A model generated the notes under the pieces. The model had not been told where the DNA came from. It saw nothing but the letters and a program-made list of their open reading frames with translations, and ran no database searches. The position numbers and the translations under genes are program-made. A DNA stretch of 64,000 nt from Streptosporangium pseudovulgare. GTDB taxonomy: Bacteria > Actinomycetota > Actinomycetes > Streptosporangiales > Streptosporangiaceae. Numbering within the stretch: the stretch's first letter is position 1; every line of letters starts with the position of its first letter. The DNA is taken from the NCBI RefSeq assembly GCF_014648055.1, contig NZ_BMQJ01000003.1, positions 1-64,000 of the forward strand, read 5' to 3'. Positions 1 through 10,311 of this stretch are shown one piece after another.

Positions 1-82
1 GCGGGCGCCGTGTGGTGAGGTCGTCCGCCGCGGGACCCCGTCCGCGGGGGCCCGGTCACAGAGACCCGGCGGGCGCCCCGGA

Positions 83-1267
83 TCAGAGCGCCTCGGCGAG
101 CGCCGCGGACAGCGCGACGGTCACGGCCGGATCGGCCCGCTCGACGCGTACGGCGTCGCAGCCGACCCAGGCCGCCGCCTCCGCGAGGGCCGCCGCCATC
201 GCCTCGACGGCTCCGCGGCCCGCGCGGGGTTCGAGGCCGACCTGCCGGGCGACCAGCGTGGTGCCCTCCCGAGCCGGGTCCACCCGGCCGATCAGGCGGC
301 CGCCGGACAGGACCGGCATCGTGAAGTAGCCGTGGACCCGCTTGTCCTTCGGGACGTACGCCTCCAGCCGGTGGTCGAAGCCGAAGACGCGCGAGGTGCG
401 GGGGCGGTCCCAGACGAGGGAGTCGAACGGCGACAGCAGGGTGGTGCGGTGCCGTCCCCGCGGTTCGTCCTCCAGCGCCGCGGGGTCGGCCCAGGCGTCC
501 GCCGCGCGTTCGGGCCAGCCGGAGACCCGCACCGGGACCAGCCCGGTGGCGCCCGAGGCGAGGGCCCCGTCCAGGAGCGTGGCCTCGGGCGCCTTGAGAC
601 GGAGGAAGTCGACCAGGTCGGCCCGGGTGGCGACGCCCAGGGCGCGCCCGGCGGTCCGGGTGAGGCGGGTGACGCACTCGGCGTCGGAGAGGTCCTCGGC
701 CAGCAGGTGGGCCGGGACGGCCCGCTCGGTCAGGTCGTACACCCGCCGCCAGCCGACGCGGCGGGTGCAGACGACCTGCCCGGTGTCGAGCAGCCACTCG
801 ATGGCGATCTTCGCGTCCGACCAGTCCCACCAGGGACCGCCGTTCTTGGCGCCGCCGAGGTCGGCGGTGGTGACCGGGCCGCTCTCGCGCACCTGGTGCA
901 GCACCTTCTCGACGGTCGGCGGCACCTCGTGCCATCGGTACTTCCTGGCCGCGTAGTACCGGCGGCGGAAGGCGTAAAGGGGCCAGTCGCCGATCGGCAG
1001 CACGCACGCGGCGTGGCACCAGTACTCGAACGCGCGGGCCGGGTCGTCCCAGTAGGCGCGCTCGACCTTCGCCCGGCCGACGGCGCCGAGGCGGGCGTAG
1101 GCGACGAGCTCGTGCGAGCGGGCCAGGACGGAGATCGTGTCGAGCTGGACGGCGCCCAGCCGGCGCAGCACGGCGGGGACACCGCCGCGGCGGGCGTCGG
1201 CGCCCAGGAAACCCTGGGCGCGCAGGATGATCCGGCGGGCCTCGTCGGCGGAGAGTGCGACCGTCAT
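83..1267 (-). CDS. YcaQ/AlkX-family winged-helix DNA glycosylase
   Basis: Predicted 394-residue member of the HTH_42 (YcaQ/AlkX) family. Characterised members remove bulky or crosslinked bases from DNA in the cytoplasm. The family catalytic signature Q-x-D is visible as Q41-L-D43, just before the conserved ARSHELV segment. The middle contains the expected winged-helix repeats, and the Arg-rich stretch with 'LLSPFDSLVWDR' (about residues 275-290) is typical of the family. I chose the ATG at 1267; an in-frame ATG at 1288 would add seven residues. It is followed on the same strand side by no obvious partner, so it is probably a single-gene unit. Family assignment is confident; the lesion it acts on is unknown. 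Confidence 0.85.
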   Translation of the reverse strand: MTVALSADEARRIILRAQGFLGADARRGGVPAVLRRLGAVQLDTISVLARSHELVAYARLGAVGRAKVERAYWDDPARAFEYWCHAACVLPIGDWPLYAFRRRYYAARKYRWHEVPPTVEKVLHQVRESGPVTTADLGGAKNGGPWWDWSDAKIAIEWLLDTGQVVCTRRVGWRRVYDLTERAVPAHLLAEDLSDAECVTRLTRTAGRALGVATRADLVDFLRLKAPEATLLDGALASGATGLVPVRVSGWPERAADAWADPAALEDEPRGRHRTTLLSPFDSLVWDRPRTSRVFGFDHRLEAYVPKDKRVHGYFTMPVLSGGRLIGRVDPAREGTTLVARQVGLEPRAGRGAVEAMAAALAEAAAWVGCDAVRVERADPAVTVALSAALAEAL

Positions 1268-1412
1268 GAGCGGCCCCGGGGCAGGCATCGCGTCAGCATG
1301 ACGCCGAGACTAGCGCCTGACACCGACGAAAACGGTATGCCGGTTAGCGGCCCCGGGTGCGCGGCGGGGGTGGCGTCGCCGTACACCCGGGTGGGGAAGG
1401 GCGGCCGGGCGG

Positions 1413-1697
1413 TCAGCCGCGCGGGCCGGCGGCGCGGCCGGTCCGGCCGGTCCGGGCGTCCGGGAACTCGCGGGGGAGCTCGACCGAGACGTCCCGGAAC
1501 ACCCCGAACACCGCGACGAGGACGCCACCGAGGGCGCAGACGGCCGTGCCCGCCCAGAACAGGAACCAGTCGGGACCGCGGCACAGACCGATCCCGCCGA
1601 CGGCGAAACCCAGGATGAGCACGGTCACGGCGAGCCAGGACGACGCCCTGCCGGCGTGGCCCGCGCCGTGGTCCGAATGAGGTGCGCCGTCCGGCAT
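1413..1697 (-). CDS. Small HGxxPAAW-like actinobacterial membrane protein
   Basis: A 94-residue protein with a short His-rich N-terminus (H10-G11, W21) followed by two hydrophobic segments at about residues 20-38 and 42-64. This matches the pattern of the small actinobacterial HGxxPAAW proteins, whose function is unknown. The start at 1697 is fixed by a strong AAGGAG ribosome-binding site at 1703-1708; a longer open frame to 1784 exists but lacks one. The C-terminal tail is charged and Arg-rich. It lies upstream of and divergent from secA. Confidence 0.7.
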   Translation of the reverse strand: MPDGAPHSDHGAGHAGRASSWLAVTVLILGFAVGGIGLCRGPDWFLFWAGTAVCALGGVLVAVFGVFRDVSVELPREFPDARTGRTGRAAGPRG

Positions 1698-1964
1698 GGC
1701 GGCGTCTCCTTCCGGGGATGACCCGAGGGGGGCGACGCGCCCGTGCGGCACCGGCCGTCGTCGTGCGCGTGGGCCGATCGGCATACCCTTTAGTCTGGGA
1801 AGTAGTCCTGATGCAAGGACACGAGGGACTCCGCGGTCGTGGAAGGCGTCGCCGAGGATGGCTGTGCCGGGTGGCGGAACCGCCTACGATGGCTGCGGAG
1901 AACCATGTCTCGTCCTCATCCGGGCCCGTCCGGTCCGGAAGACCTGCGAGGAGCCTTACCTAAA

Positions 1965-4772
<2,808 letters not shown>

Positions 4773-4783
4773 CAGGTCACCAC

Positions 4784-4826
4784 CCGGAGAGGGGCCCGCA
4801 CGGCCGACGTGCGGGCCCCTCTCCGG
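4784..4826. terminator. Bidirectional terminator after secA
   Basis: A perfect 18-bp stem (4784-4801 with 4809-4826) has a 7-nt loop. It lies between the convergent secA and Rv3235-like stop codons, so it can serve both. No long U-tract follows, which is normal in high-GC actinobacteria. Confidence 0.85.
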
Positions 4827-4829
4827 CTT

Positions 4830-5456
4830 TCAGGGGGTGGTCTCCACGTCGGTGCACAGCCACCGCGTCCCCCGCCGTTCCAGACGCAGCGCCAGGACGC
4901 GCGGCCGGTCGCCGCAGTGCACCAGGACGCACATCTCCACCACCCCGTCTCCGGGCCGGGACACGTGCGGGGCGCCGACCAGCGGCGGCCGGGCGCCGCC
5001 GATGACCTTCCCGGTCCGGACCAGCTCGGCGTGGGCCCGGACGGTCATGTGGGCGGACAGGCTCGCCGGCGGCCGGCGCCCGGACAGGGCCTCGGCGACG
5101 GCCTGGCCCAGGGCGCGCAGCCGCCGTTCGTCGGGGACCGCGCCCGGCGGCCGGTGGGCGCGGACCCCGGCCGGCTCGGGTTCCCGGGCGCTGACCGCCT
5201 CGGGCTCCGGGGCGCTGACCGGTTCGGGCCCGCCGGCCAGCGCGAGGGCGCCTTGGACGTACGGTGGGGCGCCCTGGACGTACGGCGGGGCGGCCGGGCC
5301 GGATAACGGCGGGCGCTCGTCGTCGTAGGGCGGCTCCGCCGGGGGATGCGGCGCGAGCCGGGGGAGCGGCACGGGACGCGGCGGGCGGGAAGGACGCGGC
5401 GGGCGCGGAGAGCGGAGGGACCGTGGCGGACGCGGCGGGTGCGGAGGGCGCGACAT
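4830..5456 (-). CDS. Rv3235-family protein (DUF6459-like)
   Basis: A 208-residue protein whose C-terminal half (about 105-205) matches the Rv3235 family commonly found near secA in actinobacteria. Key segments are 'RALGQAVAEALSGRRP', 'ELVRTGKVIGGARPP' and the final 'MCVLVHCGDRPRVLALRLE...W'. The N-terminal 100 residues are Pro- and Arg-rich and disordered, with a seven-residue unit APPYVQG present twice in tandem. No signal peptide or membrane segment is visible, so it is probably cytoplasmic. Function is unknown. It starts at ATG 5456 behind a GGAG box and converges on secA. Family call is confident; role is not. Confidence 0.75.
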   Translation of the reverse strand: MSRPPHPPRPPRSLRSPRPPRPSRPPRPVPLPRLAPHPPAEPPYDDERPPLSGPAAPPYVQGAPPYVQGALALAGGPEPVSAPEPEAVSAREPEPAGVRAHRPPGAVPDERRLRALGQAVAEALSGRRPPASLSAHMTVRAHAELVRTGKVIGGARPPLVGAPHVSRPGDGVVEMCVLVHCGDRPRVLALRLERRGTRWLCTDVETTP

Positions 5457-5662
5457 GGGGGGCTCCGATCGTCGTCGGCTGACCTGACGCGTTCAGGAGT
5501 TTCCGGCCACCCGTCCAGATACCGTCGCCGCCAACTTCCCGCCCGGCCGTTCCGGTTCGCCCCGGTAGGTGAGGAAGGCCGGACCGACCTGGCGCGGCCC
5601 CGGACCGGGCGGAACGGGTTCCGGCGCGGATCGCGGCGTCCGGCGGACGTCCGGAACGCCCC

Positions 5663-6958
5663 TCAGGAGACGGACCCCGCCGGGGGAGCCCCCTCGTCCG
5701 GTTCCCGGCCCGGGGTGGCGAGGTTCATCCTCCTGATCAGCACGGTGAACAGCAGGTAGTAGACGACGAAGTAGACCAGGCCGAAGCCGATGATCAGGAC
5801 GAGCCGGTGGGTGTTGGACTTGCCCGCGTTCAGCAGCATGTCGATGGCGCCCGCGGAGAAGGTGAACCCCAGGCGGGCGTCCAGCTCGGCCATCAGGGCC
5901 ATCGACAGGCCGGTGAGCAGCGCGTGCACCACGAACAGCACGGGCGCGACGAAGATGAAGGCGAACTCCAGCGGCTCGGTGATGCCGGTGACGAAGGCGG
6001 TGAGACCGGCCGACAGCATGATCCCGCCGACGGTCGCGCGCCTGCCGGGCGGTGCCGCCCGCCACATCGCGATGGCCGCGCCGAGCAGGCCGAACATCAT
6101 CACCGGGAAGAACCCGGTCATGAAGATGCCGGCGCCGTCCTGGCCGGCGAAGTAGCAGTTCAGGTCGCCGGCGGCGCTCCTGGTCGCGCCGTCGACGCCC
6201 GCCCGGCACTCCGGAAGGGTGAACCAGACGATCGTGTTCAGGAAGTGGTGCAGGCCGACCGGGATGAGCAGCCGGTTCGCCACGCCGTACACACCGGCGC
6301 CCACCGGGCCGTGCAGCGCGAGCCAGTCGCCCGCGTTCGCCAGCCAGTCGCCGACCGGCCGCCACAGCAGGCCGAAGACCACGCCGAGGAGCAGCGCGGC
6401 GACGGCGGTGACGATCGGGACGAACCGCCTGCCGCCGAAGAAGGCGAGCCAGGCGGGGAGCCTGGTGCGGTAGTAACGCTGCCAGAGCAGGGCGGCGACG
6501 ATGCCGATGACGATGCCGCCCAGGACGCCGGTGGGGTTCTCCGCGCCCAGGTCGAGCGCGGGCGCGGGCTGCCCGTCGGGTCTCACGACGGTCAGCGCGA
6601 CCTTCCGGTAGACCGCCGAGTCCTGCGGGGCGGCGAAGAACAGCGTCCGGGACACCCGGTCGAAGACGAGGTAGCCGACGAGCGCGGCCAGGGCGGTCGA
6701 GCCGTCGGCCTTGCGGGCGAACCCGATCGCCACGCCGATCGCGAACAGCAGCGGCAGGTTGTCGAACAGCGCGCCGCCCGCCGCCGCGAACACCCCGGCC
6801 ACCTGGTCGAGGACGGGATTGTCGGTACGGCCGAGCAGGTCGTCCTGGCCGAAGCGGAACAGGAGCCCGGCGGCGGGCAGCACCGCGATCGGCATCATCA
6901 GCGAGCGCCCGACCCGCTGGAGCACCGCGAAGACCGCAGGGAAAGAAGGTCGCTTCAC
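5663..6958 (-). CDS. nagE2: PTS EIIC, N-acetylglucosamine type
   Basis: Membrane permease subunit of the GlcNAc phosphotransferase system; it imports GlcNAc while the sugar is phosphorylated by EIIB. The 431-residue polytopic protein has the glucose/GlcNAc EIIC family hallmarks: 'QRVGRSLMMPIAVLPAAGLL' at the N-terminus, the GLHHFLNTIVWF loop, and 'GITEPLEFAFIFVAP', which lies in the sugar-binding region. No EIIB or EIIA domain is fused; these are separate genes on the other side of the regulator, as in Streptomyces. The GTG start at 6958 follows the regulator stop by 36 bp with GGAGG upstream, so the two genes form an operon. Substrate is inferred from family and context; the gene symbol follows the Streptomyces naming. 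Confidence 0.85.
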   Translation of the reverse strand: MKRPSFPAVFAVLQRVGRSLMMPIAVLPAAGLLFRFGQDDLLGRTDNPVLDQVAGVFAAAGGALFDNLPLLFAIGVAIGFARKADGSTALAALVGYLVFDRVSRTLFFAAPQDSAVYRKVALTVVRPDGQPAPALDLGAENPTGVLGGIVIGIVAALLWQRYYRTRLPAWLAFFGGRRFVPIVTAVAALLLGVVFGLLWRPVGDWLANAGDWLALHGPVGAGVYGVANRLLIPVGLHHFLNTIVWFTLPECRAGVDGATRSAAGDLNCYFAGQDGAGIFMTGFFPVMMFGLLGAAIAMWRAAPPGRRATVGGIMLSAGLTAFVTGITEPLEFAFIFVAPVLFVVHALLTGLSMALMAELDARLGFTFSAGAIDMLLNAGKSNTHRLVLIIGFGLVYFVVYYLLFTVLIRRMNLATPGREPDEGAPPAGSVS

Positions 6959-6994
6959 TGGTGTGGTCCCTCCGTTCGGGACGGGCGGGGCGTG

Positions 6995-7732
6995 TCAGAC
7001 GCGCCGCGGCGTCTCCAGGACGGTGCGGAGCTGGTAGCGGTCCGCGCGGTAGGTGGACACCCCCAGCTCGGCGCAGACGCCTCCGGCGAAGGAGCGCCGC
7101 TGCAGCAGCAGCACGGCCCCGCCGCGCGGCAGCTTCAGCAGGTCGGCGTCGCCGGGGTCGGCGATGCCGCCGTCGATGGTCAGCTCGCCCGCGTCGAGCA
7201 CCAGCCCGTAGCGGGTCTCCAGCAGGGCGTACAGCGAGCGGCCCGTCAGGTCGTGGTCACCGAGGTCGGGTGCGATGGAGACCGGGATGTGGGCCCGCTC
7301 GATGCACATGGGCTCGGCGTCGGCGGTCCGCAGCCGCTCGATGAAGTGCACCTCCTCGCCGGGGCGGATACCGAGTTCCCTGGCGAGGTAGGCGCTGGCC
7401 CGGACCACGCGGCGGTCGAGGTCGCGGGAGCCGGGTTCCATGCCCCGGGAGCGCATCTCGTCGCTGAACGAGGTCAGCCGGAGCGCCATCTCGATCTTCG
7501 GGCGGGCCACGAAGGTGCCCTTGCCCGGGACGCGCTGCAGCCTGCCCTCGGAGACCAGGTGGTCGACCGCCTGCCGTACCGTCATGCGGGACAGGCCGAA
7601 GCGCTGGCAGAGCTCGCGCTCGGACGGGATCGCCGTGCCGATGACCAGCTCGTCCCTCTCGATCATGTCGAGCAGGATCTCCCGGAGCTGGAAGTACTTC
7701 GGCACCGGGCTGTCCGGATCGATCCGGGCCAC
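6995..7732 (-). CDS. dasR: GntR/HutC-family repressor, DasR-like
   Basis: Transcription factor that in Streptomyces (DasR) represses GlcNAc uptake and chitin genes and is released by glucosamine-6-phosphate. The 245-residue protein has an N-terminal winged helix (residues 10-75, with 'SERELCQRFGLSRMTVRQAVDHLVSEGRLQRVPGKGTFVA') and a C-terminal UTRA effector domain ('RLTSFSDEMRSRGMEP', 'EERLRTADAEPMCIER'-like segment). The start is GTG 7732 with GAGGGGG upstream. It is co-transcribed with EIIC and faces the pts/nag operon across 176 bp that holds a DasR-type palindrome, so autoregulation and control of both arms are likely. A NagR-type paralogue is the main alternative. Confidence 0.8.
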   Translation of the reverse strand: MARIDPDSPVPKYFQLREILLDMIERDELVIGTAIPSERELCQRFGLSRMTVRQAVDHLVSEGRLQRVPGKGTFVARPKIEMALRLTSFSDEMRSRGMEPGSRDLDRRVVRASAYLARELGIRPGEEVHFIERLRTADAEPMCIERAHIPVSIAPDLGDHDLTGRSLYALLETRYGLVLDAGELTIDGGIADPGDADLLKLPRGGAVLLLQRRSFAGGVCAELGVSTYRADRYQLRTVLETPRRV

Positions 7733-7800
7733 GGCGTCCCCCTCTCTGACAGGTAACCACCCACTCGATCTGTGATGTGGCGATGAGCTATGGTTCGTAC

Positions 7801-7822
7801 TGGTCTAGTCCGGACTAGACCA
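7801..7822. promoter_or_regulatory. DasR responsive element-like palindrome
   Basis: A perfect 22-bp inverted repeat, TGGTCTAGTCC facing GGACTAGACCA, lies between the dasR-like gene and the deaminase gene. Each arm carries a TGGTCTAG or CTAGACCA half resembling the known dre consensus (ACTGGTCTAGACCAGT). It can be read as two overlapping dre boxes 11 bp apart. It is the likely operator for both divergent transcripts. Confidence 0.8.
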
Positions 7823-7908
7823 CGTGCCGGAAAAGGGTGTCAACATACGGACCGGAGACGGATCGATAACGGCCCGATCTCGTCCGTCCGAGCCGAAGGA
7901 TGAACGAG

Positions 7909-8943
7909 ATGACGACCAAGATGCGCAGCGAGATCGCCGAGCAGCCCGCAGCGCTGCGCGCCACCCTCGACGCGCTCCTCCCCCGGGTCGGAGAGGTGGA
8001 ACGGATCGCCCGGCGGACCCGCCAGCTGCTGTTCATCGCCCGCGGCACCTCCGACAACGCCGCAGTCTACGGCCGTTACCTGGCCGAGGCGCACGCAGGC
8101 CGTCTTTCCACCCTCGCCGCGCCGTCGATCGCCACCACCTACCGCCGCAGGCTGGACCTCGACGGCGTCCTGGCCGTGGCGCTCTCCCAGTCGGGCCGGA
8201 CCGAGGAGATCGTCGAGACCCTCACCTGGGCCAAGGACTGCGGCGCGGTGACCGTGGCCGTCACCAACGGCGGCGAGGACAGCCCGCTCGCGCAGGCCGC
8301 CGACCTCGCCCTGTGCACGCTCGCGGGCGAGGAGAAGGCCGTCCCGGCCACCAAGACCTACACCACCCAGCTCGCCGCCCTGGCCGTCCTGGGCCTCGGC
8401 CTGGGAGCCGACGTCGACCCGGGCGACCTGCGGCGCGTGCCGGACGCCGTGGAGAAGCTCATCGCCGAGCCGGGGGACCTGGAGGCGATCGTCGAGGGCT
8501 TGGCCGACAAGCCGGGCGCGGTGATCTCCGGCCGGGGCCTGGCCTTCTCCACCGCCCTCGAACTGGCCCTCAAGCTCAAGGAGGCGTGCTACCTGCACGC
8601 CATGGGCCTGTCGTACGCCGACCTGCTGCACGGCCCGATCGCGGTGGTGGACGCCGACACCCCCGCCGTCCTCGTCGCCGCCGGTCAGGGCCCCACCCTG
8701 GCCGGTACGGTGGCCCTGGCCCGGCGGGTCACCGGGGCCGGAGCCCAGGCGTTCACCGTCGGCGGCGGCCCCGAGCTCGCCGCCGCCTCCAGCGCCGCGC
8801 TGAACGGCCCGGACCTGCCCGAGTGGGTCGCCCCGCTCGGGCTGATCGTCCCGGGGCAGCTGCTGACCGAGGCCCTGGCCCGCCGGCTCGGGATCGACCC
8901 CGACGCCCCGCGCGGCCTGAACAAGGTCACGCAGACCGACTGA
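7909..8943 (+). CDS. SIS-domain sugar-phosphate isomerase/deaminase (NagB-II type)
   Basis: Likely glucosamine-6-phosphate deaminase of the NagB-II class, or a related ketosamine/sugar isomerase; it would convert GlcN-6-P to fructose-6-P and ammonia. The 344-residue protein has two SIS domains like the C-terminal half of GlmS: the first has 'FIARGTSDNAA' and 'ALSQSGRTEEIVETL', the second 'ISGRGLAFSTALELALKLKEACYLHA'. It ends with the family motif 'DPDAPRGLNKVTQT'. There is no glutaminase domain. I prefer ATG 7909 because GAAGGA (7895-7900) sits eight bases before it and overlaps the ATG at 7900. It is first in the operon running to EI. Exact substrate is inferred from the neighbourhood. Confidence 0.8.
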   Translation: MTTKMRSEIAEQPAALRATLDALLPRVGEVERIARRTRQLLFIARGTSDNAAVYGRYLAEAHAGRLSTLAAPSIATTYRRRLDLDGVLAVALSQSGRTEEIVETLTWAKDCGAVTVAVTNGGEDSPLAQAADLALCTLAGEEKAVPATKTYTTQLAALAVLGLGLGADVDPGDLRRVPDAVEKLIAEPGDLEAIVEGLADKPGAVISGRGLAFSTALELALKLKEACYLHAMGLSYADLLHGPIAVVDADTPAVLVAAGQGPTLAGTVALARRVTGAGAQAFTVGGGPELAAASSAALNGPDLPEWVAPLGLIVPGQLLTEALARRLGIDPDAPRGLNKVTQTD

Positions 8944-8994
8944 TCAACGAGCGTCGTTTAGCCTGGTCACAGACCGCAGGCAAGGGAGGGCGAC

Positions 8995-9231
8995 ATGGCG
9001 GCTGACGCCGACGCGATCATCGCGGGCCTCGGGGGCGCGAGCAACATCATCGAGATCGAACCGTGCATCACCCGGCTCCGCACCGAGGTGCGCGACGTCT
9101 CCAAGGTCGACCAGGCGGCCCTGCGGGCGGCCGGCGCGCACGGGGTGATGGCCACCGGCAACATCGTCCAGGTGGTCGTGGGGCCCGAGGCCGACACGAT
9201 CGCCGGTGACATCGAGGACATCATCGGCTGA
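8995..9231 (+). CDS. PTS EIIB, GlcNAc/glucose type
   Basis: Cytoplasmic EIIB phosphocarrier. It accepts phosphate from EIIA on a cysteine and passes it to the sugar bound in EIIC. The 78-residue protein is a single EIIB domain; the phosphorylated cysteine is C24 in 'IEPCITRLRTEV', the conserved family motif. A GGGAGG ribosome-binding site precedes ATG 8995. It stands alone rather than fused to EIIC, matching the split NagE1 layout of Streptomyces. It lies 51 bp after the deaminase and 55 bp before EIIA. Confidence 0.92.
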   Translation: MAADADAIIAGLGGASNIIEIEPCITRLRTEVRDVSKVDQAALRAAGAHGVMATGNIVQVVVGPEADTIAGDIEDIIG

Positions 9232-9286
9232 CGCGCCGGTCCGTCCCCGCCCCGGCGCACGGGGGGAAGACCGAGGGGGGTTTGCG

Positions 9287-9742
9287 ATGATGACGGTTAT
9301 GGCTCCCGTCACGGGGACGGCGGTGGACCTGGACGCGGTGCCCGACCCGGTGTTCTCCAAGGGCCTGGTCGGCCCCGGGATGGCGGTCGAGCCCGAGCGG
9401 ACGGCCGGCCGGGCGGTCTCGCCGATCACCGGCACCATCGTCAAGCTGCACCCGCACGCCTTCGTCGTCGTCGGTGACGACGGCCGCGGGGTCCTGGTCC
9501 ACCTGGGCATCGACACCGTGCAGCTCAGGGGGGAGGGCTTCGAGACGCTGGCCGCGGAGGGGGACCGGGTCGGCGCGGGACAGCCCGTGGTGGCCTGGGA
9601 TCCGGCGCGGGTGGCGGCGGGCGGGCGCTCGCCGGTCTGCCCGGTGGTGGCGCTCGACGCCCCCGCCGAGGCCGTCACCACCCTCGCCCGGGGCCCCGTG
9701 CACGCCGGGGACGGGCTCTTCCGGTGGGCGTGGGCCCTTTGA
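9287..9742 (+). CDS. crr: PTS EIIA, glucose/GlcNAc type (Crr)
   Basis: Cytoplasmic phosphocarrier between HPr and EIIB. The 151-residue single-domain protein shows the EIIA-Glc fold motifs: 'APVTGTAVDLDAVPDPVFS', 'GPGMAVEP', the first histidine in 'KLHPHAFVV' and the phosphorylated histidine in 'GVLVHLGIDTVQL'. I placed the start at ATG 9287, behind GAGGGGGG at 9273-9280; an open frame back to 9206 has no family support. The C-terminus, 'GPVHAGDGLFRWAW', is slightly longer than usual. It belongs to the dasR-controlled operon. Confidence 0.93.
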   Translation: MMTVMAPVTGTAVDLDAVPDPVFSKGLVGPGMAVEPERTAGRAVSPITGTIVKLHPHAFVVVGDDGRGVLVHLGIDTVQLRGEGFETLAAEGDRVGAGQPVVAWDPARVAAGGRSPVCPVVALDAPAEAVTTLARGPVHAGDGLFRWAWAL

Positions 9743-9747
9743 GCGGG

Positions 9748-9930
9748 TATGACATGTCCGGGCGTGGCCGGGCCCCGGTACGGCGCGCGCGGGCACGGCC
9801 GGAGCCCGGCATGACGGCGCGTGGCGCATCCGGGGATCGGCATGACGTGCGTGGCACGGCCGGAGCCCGTTACGACGCGCTCGGCGCGGCCGGGCCCCGG
9901 TACGGCGTGCGCCGCATGGCCGGGCCCCGC
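9748..9930 (+). repeat. Six degenerate 30/31-bp tandem repeats between crr and ptsH
   Basis: The 311-bp gap between crr and ptsH (9743-10053) is mostly six imperfect repeats of 30 or 31 bp, beginning at 9748, 9779, 9810, 9841, 9871 and 9901. The shared core reads roughly TACGACG..CG.GGC..GGCCGG.GCCCGG. The frame is open and continuous with ptsH, where the last three units read as ten-residue repeats such as DVRGTAGARY. I see no separate gene or clear promoter here. Confidence 0.8.
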
Positions 9931-10053
9931 ACGGGCACGGGACCCTCGGCGGCCGATCACCGGCCGCCGTACCGTGGAGGCCGCCCGGGTTCCACCGGGC
10001 GGCAGGACACCGGGTGGTCCGGACCGCCCGGCCGACACTCGCAGGAGGAGTTC

Positions 10054-10311
10054 GTGACCCAGCGTCAAGTCACCGTCGAGGCCGAGGTCGGCCTGCACGC
10101 CCGTCCGGCGGCGACGTTCGTGCAGACCGCCGCCAAGGCGCCCCTGGACATCACCATCGCCAAGGGGAGCGGCAAGCCGGTGAACGCCAAGAGCATCCTG
10201 TCGGTCCTGTCGCTCGACGTGCGCAAGGGCGACATCGTGGTGATCGCCGCCGAGGGCGACGGCGCCGACGAGATCCTGGACCGGCTGGCCGAGATCGCAT
10301 CGGCTCCGTGA
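10054..10311 (+). CDS. ptsH: PTS phosphocarrier HPr
   Basis: General PTS phosphocarrier of 85 residues; it takes phosphate from EI on His15 (motif GLHARPA) and passes it to EIIA. The serine region is 'NAKSILSVLSLDV'. Start GTG 10054 is fixed by AGGAGGAG at 10043-10050. The same frame stays open upstream to 9724 through the tandem repeats, but no homologue begins there. The stop overlaps the EI start by four bases (GTGA), indicating translational coupling with ptsI. Confidence 0.95.
   Translation: MTQRQVTVEAEVGLHARPAATFVQTAAKAPLDITIAKGSGKPVNAKSILSVLSLDVRKGDIVVIAAEGDGADEILDRLAEIASAP

Noticed and set aside
6955..6972. Possible second DasR box before EIIC (CACTGGTGTGGTCCC)
   Set aside because: Only one half resembles the consensus and there is no symmetry; EIIC is better explained by read-through from the dasR-like gene.
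9724..10311. HPr annotated with a 110-residue N-terminal extension
   Set aside because: The strong AGGAGGAG site and family length fix the start at 10054; the extension is kept only as an observation.
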